Assembly: GCF_011516645.4 (NCBI RefSeq)
Contig: NZ_CP088285.1
Coordinates: 5,598,501-5,662,500 of the forward strand
Origin: Bradyrhizobium septentrionale
GTDB taxonomy: Bacteria > Pseudomonadota > Alphaproteobacteria > Rhizobiales > Xanthobacteraceae
Direction of reading: 5' to 3'
Length of the DNA: 64,000 bases
The notes below the pieces were generated by a model. That model was given only the letters and a program-made list of their open reading frames with translations, searched no databases and was not told where the DNA came from. This document shows positions 15,911 to 24,393 of the stretch, piece after piece; positions within the stretch are counted from its first letter, which is position 1, and each line of letters starts with the position of its first letter. Position numbers and translations under genes: made by a program.

Positions 15911-17014
15911 ATGTATGTAGCCGTCAAGGGAGGCGAGCGCGCCATCGAGAATGCCCACCGTTTGCTCGCGCATGAGCGGCGCGGCGATCGCGACGTACCC
16001 GAGGTGACGCTGGCGCAGATCTCCGAACAGCTCGCGCTCGGCGTCGATCGGGTGATGACCGAGGGCTCGCTCTACGATCGCGAGCTCGCGGCGCTTGCGA
16101 TCAAGCAGGCGCGCGGCGACATGATCGAGGCGATCTTCCTGGTCCGGGCGTTCCGCGCCACGCTGCCGCGCTTCGGCGCCACCGAGCCGGTCAACACCGG
16201 CGAGATGCAGGTGCGGCGGCGCATCTCCTCGACGTTCAAGGACGTTCCGGGCGGCCAGATCCTCGGCCCGACCTTCGATTACACCCATCGCCTGCTTGAT
16301 CCGCAGCTCGCGGAAGGCTTTGTGCCGGAGCAACCGGCGACGTCGGAAGCCTCGCAGGCGGCAACGCCGCGGGTCACCGACATTCTCGGCCGCGACGGCC
16401 TGATCGAGTCTTCGCCGCAGGCCGAGGCCGACACGCCGGTCGGCGACCTCACGCGTGAGCCGCTGAGCTTCCCGGCCGATCGCGATCTGCGGCTGCAGAA
16501 TCTTGCGCGCGGCGATGAGGGCTTTCTGCTCGCGCTCGGCTACTCGACGCAGCGCGGTTACGGCCGCAACCACCCCTTCGCCGGCGAGATCCGCTTCGGC
16601 GAGGTCGAGGTCGAATTCTCAGCCGAAGATGTCGGCTTCGCGGTGCCGCTCGGCGCGATCGAGCTGACCGAATGCCAGATGGTCAACCAGTTCAAGGGCT
16701 CGACGACCGAGGCGCCGTGCTTCACCCGCGGCTATGGCCTCGCCTTCGGGCAGAGCGAGCGCAAGACCATGTCGATGGCGCTGGTCGACCGTGCCTTGCG
16801 CGCGCGCGAGCTCGGCGAGGAGGCCGCGGCGCCGGCGCAGGACGAGGAGTTCGTGATGTCGCACTCCGACAATGTCCAGTCGACCGGCTTCGTCGAGCAT
16901 CTCAAGCTGCCGCATTATGTCGACTTCCAGTCCGAGCTCGGCCTACTGCGCAAGCTGCGGCAGGAGTTTGCCGAGGCCAATCAGGCGGTGGAACTGCAGG
17001 AGGCCGCGGAATGA
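15911..17014 (+). CDS. phnI: C-P lyase subunit PhnI
   Basis: 367-residue PhnI, which with PhnG, H and L displaces adenine from ATP to form a ribose 1-phosphonate 5-triphosphate. The family start MYVAVKGGERAIENAH and conserved blocks TFDYTHRLLDPQLAEGF, GYSTQRGYGRNHPFAGEIR and SHSDNVQSTGFVEHLKLPHYVDF are all present. The length is close to that of E. coli PhnI. Its stop overlaps the phnJ start (ATGA). Confidence 0.95.
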   Translation: MYVAVKGGERAIENAHRLLAHERRGDRDVPEVTLAQISEQLALGVDRVMTEGSLYDRELAALAIKQARGDMIEAIFLVRAFRATLPRFGATEPVNTGEMQVRRRISSTFKDVPGGQILGPTFDYTHRLLDPQLAEGFVPEQPATSEASQAATPRVTDILGRDGLIESSPQAEADTPVGDLTREPLSFPADRDLRLQNLARGDEGFLLALGYSTQRGYGRNHPFAGEIRFGEVEVEFSAEDVGFAVPLGAIELTECQMVNQFKGSTTEAPCFTRGYGLAFGQSERKTMSMALVDRALRARELGEEAAAPAQDEEFVMSHSDNVQSTGFVEHLKLPHYVDFQSELGLLRKLRQEFAEANQAVELQEAAE

Positions 17015-17895
17015 ACGCGCCGACGTACAACTTCGCCTATCTCGACGAGCAGACCAAGCGGATGATCCGGCGCGCGATCCTGAAGGCGATCGCGATCCCC
17101 GGCTATCAGGTGCCGTTCGCGAGCCGCGAGATGCCGATGCCCTATGGCTGGGGTACCGGCGGCGTGCAGGTGACGGCCGCGATCCTCGGCCCCGACGACG
17201 TGCTGAAGGTGATCGATCAGGGTTCGGACGACACCACCAACGCGATCTCGATCCGAAAATTCTTCGGCAAGACCGCGGGTGTCGCGACCACGACGTCGAC
17301 GACGGATGCGACTGTGATCCAGACCCGGCACCGCATTCCCGAAGCGCCGCTGCACGCCGGGCAGGTGCTGGTCTATCAGGTGCCGATCCCCGAGCCGCTG
17401 CGCTTCCTCGAGCCGCGCGAGACCGAGACGCGGCGGATGCACGCGCTCGCCGAATACGGGCTGATGCATGTCAAGCTCTACGAGGACATCGCGCGCTTCG
17501 GCCACATCGCGACCGCCTACGCCTATCCGGTGAAGGTGAATGCACGCTACGTGATGGACCCGTCGCCGACGCCGAAATTCGACAACCCGAAGATGGACAA
17601 TTGCGCGGCGCTGCAGCTGTTCGGCGCCGGCCGCGAGAAGCGCATCTACGCGATCCCGCCCTACACCACGGTGGTCTCGCTGGATTTCGAGGATCACCCG
17701 TTCACGCGCTATCGTTTCAATGCGCCCTGTGCGCTGTGCGGCGCCGACTTCTCCTATCTCGACGAGATCGTCACCGACGACAGAGGCGGGCGGATGTTCG
17801 TGTGCTCCGACACCGACTTCTGCGAGCAGCGCCAGGCCGCCGGCCATCACGGCACCGAGAGCGCAGCGCCGCACAAGGAGAAGGCGCATGTCTGA
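17011..17895 (+). CDS. phnJ: C-P lyase PhnJ, radical-SAM catalytic subunit
   Basis: 294-residue PhnJ, the radical enzyme that breaks the C-P bond of ribose 1-phosphonate 5-phosphate. Its four cysteines at about residues 240, 243, 265 and 271 keep the family spacing C-x2-C-x21-C-x5-C; three bind the 4Fe-4S cluster and the last is the thiyl-radical site. The region FNAPCALCGADFSYLDE is well kept, so the subunit should be active. It is coupled to phnI by ATGA, and phnK starts eight bases before its end. Confidence 0.96.
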   Translation: MNAPTYNFAYLDEQTKRMIRRAILKAIAIPGYQVPFASREMPMPYGWGTGGVQVTAAILGPDDVLKVIDQGSDDTTNAISIRKFFGKTAGVATTTSTTDATVIQTRHRIPEAPLHAGQVLVYQVPIPEPLRFLEPRETETRRMHALAEYGLMHVKLYEDIARFGHIATAYAYPVKVNARYVMDPSPTPKFDNPKMDNCAALQLFGAGREKRIYAIPPYTTVVSLDFEDHPFTRYRFNAPCALCGADFSYLDEIVTDDRGGRMFVCSDTDFCEQRQAAGHHGTESAAPHKEKAHV

Positions 17896-18685
17896 GCTCG
17901 CAAGCCTCGACACCGACCAGCCGCTCCTGGTGGCCGAGGGGCTCGGCAAGAACTACGGCCGGCTTCCGGCCTGCCGCGACGTCTCGTTCGCGCTCTATCC
18001 CGGCGAAGTGCTGGCGATCGTCGGCGAATCCGGCTCGGGCAAGTCGACGCTGCTGCAGCTGCTGTCGGCGCAGCTTGCGCCCAGCGCGGGGCACGTGTCC
18101 TACCGGATGCGCGACGGCGTGCTGCGCGATCTTGCCGAACTCGGCGAGGCCGAACGGCGCTTCCTGTTTCGCACCGACTGGGGCTTTGTGCATCAGGACC
18201 CGGCGCAGGGGCTGCGCATGGGCGTTTCGGCGGGCGCCAATGTCGGCGAGCGGCTGATGGCGGTCGGCTGGAATCACTACGGCCGGATCCGCGACACCGC
18301 ATCGACCTGGCTGGAGCGGGTCGAGATCGATGTCGGCCGCATCGACGACGCGCCAAAGACCTATTCCGGCGGCATGCGGCAGCGGCTGCAGATCGCGCGC
18401 AACCTCGTCACCGAGCCGCGGCTGGTGTTCATGGATGAACCGACCGGCGGTCTCGACGTCTCGGTGCAGGCGCGGCTGCTCGATCTGATGCGCAATCTCG
18501 TCAGCGAGCTTGGCCTTGCCGCCATCGTCGTGACCCACGATCTTGCCGTCGCGCGCCTGCTGTCGCACCGCGTGATGGTGATGAAGGGCGGCCGCGTCAT
18601 CGAGACCGGCCTCACCGACCAGGTGCTCGACGATCCCCGCGAGCCCTATACGCAGCTGCTCGTCTCCTCGATTCTTCCGCCATGA
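17888..18685 (+). CDS. phnK: C-P lyase ATP-binding protein PhnK
   Basis: 265-residue ABC-type ATPase that docks on the C-P lyase core rather than a membrane transporter. Walker A is GESGSGKST (about residue 44), signature YSGGMRQRLQIARNL, Walker B LVFMDEP and switch VVTHDLA. The ATG at 17888 overlaps the phnJ end by eight bases, the usual close coupling. Near the peptide-transporter ATPases in sequence, but its place between phnJ and phnL fixes the identity. Confidence 0.94.
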   Translation: MSELASLDTDQPLLVAEGLGKNYGRLPACRDVSFALYPGEVLAIVGESGSGKSTLLQLLSAQLAPSAGHVSYRMRDGVLRDLAELGEAERRFLFRTDWGFVHQDPAQGLRMGVSAGANVGERLMAVGWNHYGRIRDTASTWLERVEIDVGRIDDAPKTYSGGMRQRLQIARNLVTEPRLVFMDEPTGGLDVSVQARLLDLMRNLVSELGLAAIVVTHDLAVARLLSHRVMVMKGGRVIETGLTDQVLDDPREPYTQLLVSSILPP

Positions 18686-19392
18686 GCTTGACAATGACCG
18701 CGATGATCGAACTCACCAACGCCGAGAAGACCTTCACCATGCATCTGCAGGGTGGCGTCGAGCTGCCCGTGGTGCGCGGCGTCTCGTTCCACGTCGTATC
18801 AGGCGAATGCGTGGTGCTGTCCGGCCCGTCGGGCGCCGGCAAATCCTCGATCCTGAAGATGATCTTCGGCAATTACCGCTGCGACAGCGGCCGGATCGGC
18901 ATCCGCCACCACGGCAAGGTGATTGACCTCGCGACCGCCGAGCCGCGCCAGGTGCTGAGCATCCGCCGCTCGACGATCGGCTATGTCAGCCAGTTCCTGC
19001 GCGCGGTGCCGCGGGTAGCGACGATCGACGTCGTCGCCGAGCCACTGATCGTCAACGGCGTAGCGCGCGAGGAGGCCCGCGAACGCGCCGGCGGCCTGCT
19101 GCGTCGGCTGAATATCCCGGAGCGTCTCTGGACCTTGCCGCCCTCGACCTTCTCGGGCGGCGAGCAGCAGCGCGTCAATATCGCGCGCGGCTTCATCTCG
19201 GACCTGCCGATCCTGCTGCTCGACGAACCCACCGCTTCGCTCGATGCGGCGAATCGCGCAGTGGTGGTCGAGCTGATTGCAGAGAAAAAGACCAGGGGCG
19301 TCGCGATGGTCGCGATTGTCCATGACGACGAAATCCGTCATCTGATTGCCGATCGTATCGTCGACGTGACCTCGTTCGCCGCTGCTGCCTGA
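18682..19392 (+). CDS. phnL: C-P lyase ATP-binding protein PhnL
   Basis: 236-residue ABC-type ATPase needed, with PhnGHI, for the first step of the C-P lyase pathway. Walker A GPSGAGKSS, signature FSGGEQQRVNIARGF, Walker B ILLLDEPTASLD and a VHDDE switch are all present. ATGA overlap with phnK. The early region TFTMHLQGGVELPVV is typical for PhnL. Confidence 0.94.
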   Translation: MSLTMTAMIELTNAEKTFTMHLQGGVELPVVRGVSFHVVSGECVVLSGPSGAGKSSILKMIFGNYRCDSGRIGIRHHGKVIDLATAEPRQVLSIRRSTIGYVSQFLRAVPRVATIDVVAEPLIVNGVAREEARERAGGLLRRLNIPERLWTLPPSTFSGGEQQRVNIARGFISDLPILLLDEPTASLDAANRAVVVELIAEKKTRGVAMVAIVHDDEIRHLIADRIVDVTSFAAAA

Positions 19393-19405
19393 AGGACCGT
19401 TTGAA

Positions 19406-20560
19406 ATGACCGCCAAGCAAGACACCATCATCGGCAACGCCCGGCTGGTCCTCGCCGACCGCGTGATCGAGCAGGGCTGGGTCGCGATAGCGGACGGCAG
19501 GATCGCCGAATTCGGCGAGGGCAGGGCGCCCGAGGCGGCCGAGGACGCCGGCGGCGATCTGCTGATGCCCGGACTGATCGAGCTGCACACCGATCATCTC
19601 GAGATGCACTACGTGCCGCGGCCAAAAGTGTTCTGGAACCCGATCGCGGCCGTGATCTCCTATGACGGGCAGCTCGCGACCTCGGGCATCACCACGGTGC
19701 TGGATTCGCTGCGGGTCTGGCGCGAGGACGGCGCCGAGGATGTCGACGGCCGCGCCGGCGTCTTGGCGGCGGCGATCTCGGCGGCGCGCGAGGAAAATCT
19801 GCTGCGTGCCGATCACTTCCTGCATCTGCGCTGCGAAGTCCCGATGCCGGATGTCGTCGCCGAGGCCAAGGAGCTGATCGACCGGCCGGACGTGCGGCTG
19901 ATGTCGCTGATGGACCACACCCCGGGCCAGCGCCAGTTCCGCGACGAGGTGAAGCTGCGCGACTATTACCGCGGCAAGGGCGGCGGCATGACCGACGCCC
20001 AGCTCGACGTGCTGTTCGCGCGGCGCTTCGCTTATCAGAAGGAATATGCCGTCGCCAACACCCGCGCGATCGTTGCGCTGGCGCATGCGTACAAAATCCC
20101 GCTGGCGAGCCACGATGACACCACCGACGAAAACGTGGTCGACGCCGTCAACGACAAGGTCGCGGTCGCGGAATTCCCGACCACGATGGAAGCCGCGCGC
20201 GGGCTGCACGCCGCCGGCATCGACATCCTGATGGGCGCGCCGAACGTGGTGCGCGGCGGCTCGCATTCCGGCAATATCGCCGCCGTCGATCTCGCCAATG
20301 AGGGCATGCTCGACATCCTGTCGTCGGACTACATCCCGTCCAGCCTGCTGATGGCGGCGCTGCAGCTGCCGCTTCATGTGCCGGCGATCGATCTCGCCTC
20401 GGCCGTCCGCACCGTGACCAAGACGCCGGCCGAGGCGGTCGGGCTCGCCGATCGCGGCGAGATCGCGGTCGGCAGGCGGGCCGATCTGATCCGCGTGCAC
20501 GTCGCGCGCGATCTGCCGGTGGTGCGCAGCGTCTGGCGCGAAGGAGCCAGGGTCGCATGA
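19406..20560 (+). CDS. phnM: PhnM, ribose 1-methylphosphonate triphosphate diphosphatase
   Basis: 384-residue amidohydrolase that removes pyrophosphate from alpha-D-ribose 1-methylphosphonate 5-triphosphate before PhnJ acts. Metal-site motifs: LIELHTDHLEMHYVPRPKV near residue 50, HLRCEVP, the LASHDDTTDE block and [15 protein letters not shown]. This copy sits in the core operon, 13 bases after phnL, and is the canonical one; a diverged copy is at 8179-9351. The stop overlaps phnN (ATGA). Confidence 0.94.
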   Translation: MTAKQDTIIGNARLVLADRVIEQGWVAIADGRIAEFGEGRAPEAAEDAGGDLLMPGLIELHTDHLEMHYVPRPKVFWNPIAAVISYDGQLATSGITTVLDSLRVWREDGAEDVDGRAGVLAAAISAAREENLLRADHFLHLRCEVPMPDVVAEAKELIDRPDVRLMSLMDHTPGQRQFRDEVKLRDYYRGKGGGMTDAQLDVLFARRFAYQKEYAVANTRAIVALAHAYKIPLASHDDTTDENVVDAVNDKVAVAEFPTTMEAARGLHAAGIDILMGAPNVVRGGSHSGNIAAVDLANEGMLDILSSDYIPSSLLMAALQLPLHVPAIDLASAVRTVTKTPAEAVGLADRGEIAVGRRADLIRVHVARDLPVVRSVWREGARVA

Positions 20561-21153
20561 GCGAACTCCCTGCCGTCGCCGCGCAGCACGCCACCACGAT
20601 CGGTCCCGGCCGGCTGATCCTGGTGGTCGGCCCGAGCGGCGCCGGCAAGGACACGCTGCTGGGGCTGGCGAAGGCGGCCTGTGCCGACGATCGCGACATT
20701 GTGTTCGCGCGCCGGCTGATCACCCGCCAGGCGTCGGTGTCGGAAGACAATGAGGAGGTCAGTGCGGAAACGTTCCAGCGCGCGGTCGCCGCCGGCGACT
20801 ACGCCATGTACTGGGACGCGCATGGCCATCGCTACGCGCTGTCGCTGGTGATCGACGATGATATCCGCGCCGGGCGCACCGTGATCGCGAACGTCTCGCG
20901 CACGGTGATCGCGGCCGCCCGCCGCAACTATGCCAATGCCATTGTGGTGTCGGTCACGGCGCCGCCGGACGTACTTGCCGCGCGACTGGCCGCGCGGGGG
21001 CGTGCCAGCGACGGCGGGCTCGCACGGCGGCTGGGACGCACCGTCGACGAGAGCACGGCGACGCCTGATTTCACCATCATCAATTCCGGTACCGCCGAAT
21101 ATCACGCGCGACAGCTTGTCCGCATCATCAAGGGCGAACGCTGGGACGACTAA
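20557..21153 (+). CDS. phnN: ribose 1,5-bisphosphate kinase PhnN
   Basis: 198-residue guanylate-kinase-fold protein that phosphorylates ribose 1,5-bisphosphate to PRPP, returning the C-P lyase ribose carrier to nucleotide metabolism. P-loop VVGPSGAGKDT is at about residues 25-35, followed by FARRLITRQ and a C-terminal TIINSGTAEYHARQL. Coupled to phnM by ATGA; last core gene of the operon. Confidence 0.93.
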   Translation: MSELPAVAAQHATTIGPGRLILVVGPSGAGKDTLLGLAKAACADDRDIVFARRLITRQASVSEDNEEVSAETFQRAVAAGDYAMYWDAHGHRYALSLVIDDDIRAGRTVIANVSRTVIAAARRNYANAIVVSVTAPPDVLAARLAARGRASDGGLARRLGRTVDESTATPDFTIINSGTAEYHARQLVRIIKGERWDD

Positions 21154-21174
21154 CAGCAGAGGAGCAATGCACGA

Positions 21175-21786
21175 ATGTCGGTGATTTCTACGATCGAGCA
21201 GCTTGAGGCGATCTACGGTTTCCCGAATGACGCGTCGACCGTGAAGGTCGCCGATCACGTGACGCCGCTCTATCGTGTGCTGATCGAGAAGTCGCCGTTC
21301 GTGTCGCTCGCGACCTCTGGCCCCGAGGGGCTCGACTGCTCGCCGCGCGGCGATCTGCCGGGCTTCGTCCGCATTCATGATGCGAAGACGCTGATGATGC
21401 CGGATCGCCGCGGCAACAATCGCTGCGATTCGCTGCGCAACATCGTTCGCGATCCCCGGGTCGGGCTATTGTTCCTGATTCCGGGCTCGGGGAGCACGCT
21501 GCGCGTCAACGGCCGCGCCTATATCTCGGCCGAGCCGGAGCTCCTGGCCTCGTTCAAGATGGAAGGCAAGGCGCCGCGCACGGTGATCGTGATGAATGTG
21601 GACGAGATCTACTTCCAGTGCGCCCGCGCGATCGTGCGCTCCGACCTCTGGAATCCGGACAAGCAGGTCGATCCGAAGGCCCTGCCGACGCCGGGCCAGA
21701 TCCTCGCCGAGATGAGCGAGCACACGGTCGGCGGCGAGACCTACGATCGCGAGTGGCCGGAGCGCGCGCGCCAGACGATGTGGTGA
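21175..21786 (+). CDS. pyridoxamine 5'-phosphate oxidase-like FMN-binding protein
   Basis: 203-residue split-barrel flavoprotein of the pyridoxamine-phosphate-oxidase-like group (not PdxH, which is at 58570-59211). Conserved parts include PFVSLATSGPEGLDCSPRGD, a MMPDRRGNNRCDSLRNI flavin/phosphate contact region and VGLLFLIPGSGSTLRVNGRA. The substrate is unknown. It begins 21 bases after phnN and may be read from the phn promoter, but similar genes occur outside phn loci, so a phosphonate role is not shown. Confidence 0.75.
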   Translation: MSVISTIEQLEAIYGFPNDASTVKVADHVTPLYRVLIEKSPFVSLATSGPEGLDCSPRGDLPGFVRIHDAKTLMMPDRRGNNRCDSLRNIVRDPRVGLLFLIPGSGSTLRVNGRAYISAEPELLASFKMEGKAPRTVIVMNVDEIYFQCARAIVRSDLWNPDKQVDPKALPTPGQILAEMSEHTVGGETYDREWPERARQTMW

Positions 21787-21813
21787 CGTGCGCCCGGACG
21801 GTCGGGGTTGAAC

Positions 21814-23538
21814 CTAGGATATAGCCCGGTCTTCCCAGTCTTCCCAAGTGACATCGGCGTTGATCTCGAGGTAACGCGAAACGGCGACGCCGATGGTCGG
21901 GAAGAAGTTGTTCTCGCCAAGCTGCGCCAACAAGCCGAATTTCTTTAGCTTGTCCCTGACGGGATCCTTGAGCTCGGCAAAGCACAGCTCGATCTTCCGC
22001 GCCTGCAACGCCTCGTCCAACTCGGCGAGAATGTCGCCGGCGGTCACGTCCACGCTGGTGACCGGCTCGGCCGCAACGACCAGCCAGCGCACCGGCGTCG
22101 GAGATTTCGCCACGGCATCCAGTGCGCGTTCCTTGAAGAACTCGGCATTGGCAAAGAACAGCGGCGCATCCCACCGGAACAGGACCAGCCCGGGGATTTG
22201 GCGGGCGTCCGGATATCGCGTGATGTCGTGATAACCCTTCACGCCGGAAGCGCGACCCAGCACGGCGGAATGCGGGCGCCATCCGTCCCACAGGAACTCG
22301 ACAATGGCGATCACGATGGCGAGGCCTATTCCCGGAATCACTCCCAGCACGGCCACGCCAACAAAGCAGACCACCGATAGCCAGAACTCCCACTGCTGGA
22401 TGGCGTAGATTCGCCTGAGATCGCTGAACTCAAACAGGCCGAGCGCGGCGGCGATGACGACGGCGGCCAATGCGGCGTTGGGCAAGTGCCGAAGCAGGTT
22501 CGGCGCCATCAGCAGCAGAAGGGCGATGGCAAGCGCGCCGATGACGCTGGTGAGTTGGGTGCGCGCTCCGGCAGCTTCCGCAACGGGCGTGCGCGATCCG
22601 CTGCTGCTGATCGGAAAGCCCTGAAAGAAGCCGGCCGCCAGATTGGCCGCGCCGAGCCCCACCATCTCCTGGTTGGGATCAACGCGATCGCCCAATCGTC
22701 CCGCATAGGCCCGCGAAAGCACGCTGGTGTCGGCGAATGACACCAGCGCGACGGCGCCACCGCCGATCAGCACCTGCACGATATCGCCATAGCCGATCCA
22801 GGGAATGGCGAATCCCGGCAGGCCCTGGGGAAGCGAACCCAAAACTGTCACGCCGTAGCGCGCTCCGAGATCGAGCACGCCGGTGACGACCGTCGCCGCA
22901 ACGACGGCAATCAGAATGCTCGGCAACCGCTTGTTCCGTGCGAGCAGCAGGATCACCGCCAAAGTGGCAAGACCGATCCCGAGGGCGACCCAATTTGTCT
23001 TTCCGTCAAGGATCGCTCCGCCGATCGCCCAGAGGCTGCGCAGAGGTCCATCGCTTTCGATGGAGAAGCCGAACAGCTTTGGCAGCTGGCTGATCAGCAC
23101 GGTCAGGGCAATTCCGTTCATGTAGCCGTAGCGGATCGGCTTGGAGAGAAGCTCTGTCAGGAATCCCAACCGCGCGACGCCCGCCACGATGCATATCGTT
23201 CCGGAGACGATGGCCATCATGGCGGCGAGGGCTACCACGCGCATGGGATCGCCGCCCGATAGCGGAACGACAACGCCGAGGATGATGGCTGCAAGCGCCG
23301 AGTCCGGTCCCAGGACGAGGATGCGGCTCGGCCCGAACAACGCGTAGACGAGCAGCGGGATGATCGTCGCGTAAAGTCCGTAGATGCCCGGCAAGCCAGA
23401 CGCTTCCGCATAGGCGATGCCGACCGGGACCAGCATGGTCGCGAGCACAAGCCCCGCGACGATGTCGTGTGGAAACCACGCCGCTTGATATCGACGGAGC
23501 GTGTTGAGACCTGGCAGCCAGCTGGTCCAGTGATGCAT
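21814..23538 (-). CDS. SulP-family anion transporter with STAS domain
   Basis: 574-residue SulP (SLC26-type) transporter, annotated as sulfate permease in most genomes although members also carry bicarbonate, oxalate or other anions. The N-terminal part has about 10-14 membrane segments, beginning at residue 24 (HDIVAGLVLATMLVPVGIAYA with the SulP signature GLPGIYGLYATIIP). The SSSGSRTPVAEAAGARTQ loop is conserved. A cytosolic STAS domain fills about residues 435-565. It lies downstream of the tetR-like gene on the same strand, with 53 bases between. Confidence 0.88.
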   Translation of the reverse strand: MHHWTSWLPGLNTLRRYQAAWFPHDIVAGLVLATMLVPVGIAYAEASGLPGIYGLYATIIPLLVYALFGPSRILVLGPDSALAAIILGVVVPLSGGDPMRVVALAAMMAIVSGTICIVAGVARLGFLTELLSKPIRYGYMNGIALTVLISQLPKLFGFSIESDGPLRSLWAIGGAILDGKTNWVALGIGLATLAVILLLARNKRLPSILIAVVAATVVTGVLDLGARYGVTVLGSLPQGLPGFAIPWIGYGDIVQVLIGGGAVALVSFADTSVLSRAYAGRLGDRVDPNQEMVGLGAANLAAGFFQGFPISSSGSRTPVAEAAGARTQLTSVIGALAIALLLLMAPNLLRHLPNAALAAVVIAAALGLFEFSDLRRIYAIQQWEFWLSVVCFVGVAVLGVIPGIGLAIVIAIVEFLWDGWRPHSAVLGRASGVKGYHDITRYPDARQIPGLVLFRWDAPLFFANAEFFKERALDAVAKSPTPVRWLVVAAEPVTSVDVTAGDILAELDEALQARKIELCFAELKDPVRDKLKKFGLLAQLGENNFFPTIGVAVSRYLEINADVTWEDWEDRAIS

Positions 23539-23591
23539 CGCCGGTCACTCCCAACTGCGTTGGGGCTCGCGTGCGCAGGACGTGAACCGCG

Positions 23592-24191
23592 CTATCCCTT
23601 CGCCTGCTCATCAAACGCCTTCAGCGACACCGCCGCAATCTCGCGCAGCGCGTTGCGGTCGGCGCCCGAGGAGGCCATTACGCACATGCCTGATGTGACC
23701 GCGGAGAGATAGCGGGCAAGCATGGCCGGATCGGCGCTTTCGTCCAGGTCGCGTTCGGCCTTGGCGCGGACGAAGCGTTCGCGCAACTGGTCTTCGGTGT
23801 GGGTGCGACGCGCCGCCAGTTCGAATGGAACATTTTCCGAGCCGGTGCCGCAGGCAAGGCCGCCCTGGACCAGCAGGCAGCCGGGCGGGTTGGCGGGATC
23901 GGTCTGGGCGTCCGCGTGCTCCATCAGAAATCGTTCGGCCACCTCGCGGGCAGTGGCGGCGCCCAAGACCTTTTCCATCCAGGCGTCACGGCGCTCGGTG
24001 TAGCGGTCGAGGGCGGCCTTCAGCAGGCCTTCCTTGCTGCCGAAGGCGGCATAGAGGCTCGGCGGATTGATGTTCATCGCCTCGGTGAGTTGCGCAATCG
24101 TCGCGCCCTCGTAACCATGGCGCCAGAACACGTCCATCGCCTGGTCCAAAGCGGCATCCGCGTCGAAAGCGCGGGGGCGTCCCATACCCAT
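23592..24191 (-). CDS. TetR/AcrR-family regulator of the adjacent RND pump
   Basis: 199-residue regulator. The N-terminal helix-turn-helix spans about residues 8-55 (MDVFWRHGYEGATIAQLTEAMNINPPSLYAAFGSKEGLL); the rest is the ligand-binding domain. An upstream in-frame start would add 60 residues unlike the family, so I use Met at 24191. It diverges from the RND adaptor gene; a 22-base palindrome lies beside the adaptor start, so it is likely the local repressor. Confidence 0.88.
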   Translation of the reverse strand: MGMGRPRAFDADAALDQAMDVFWRHGYEGATIAQLTEAMNINPPSLYAAFGSKEGLLKAALDRYTERRDAWMEKVLGAATAREVAERFLMEHADAQTDPANPPGCLLVQGGLACGTGSENVPFELAARRTHTEDQLRERFVRAKAERDLDESADPAMLARYLSAVTSGMCVMASSGADRNALREIAAVSLKAFDEQAKG

Positions 24192-24356
24192 TTTCGTTGC
24201 TCCGTAAGCCGGGTGCCGTTTCTGTGACGGATTGTCCCTGCTTATCCTCTTGTTGCACGTGATGTTTTTCCGCGGCTTCTCATTTCCCCACGAATGCGCT
24301 AAGAAAATCATAGTGCTCGATACATAAGTATCTTGCGAACCGGCGTCCAGCTCCAC

Positions 24357-24378
24357 ATCTGTAGTGAACACTACAGAT
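24357..24378. promoter_or_regulatory. probable TetR operator
   Basis: Perfect inverted repeat, ATCTGTAGTG and CACTACAGAT, with two bases between, ending 15 bases before the RND adaptor ATG at 24394. A smaller inverted repeat, GATAC-ATAA-GTATC, is at 24319-24332. Position and symmetry fit a TetR dimer site that blocks the pump promoter. Confidence 0.7.
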
Positions 24379-24393
24379 ATCTGGAGCGCGTGA

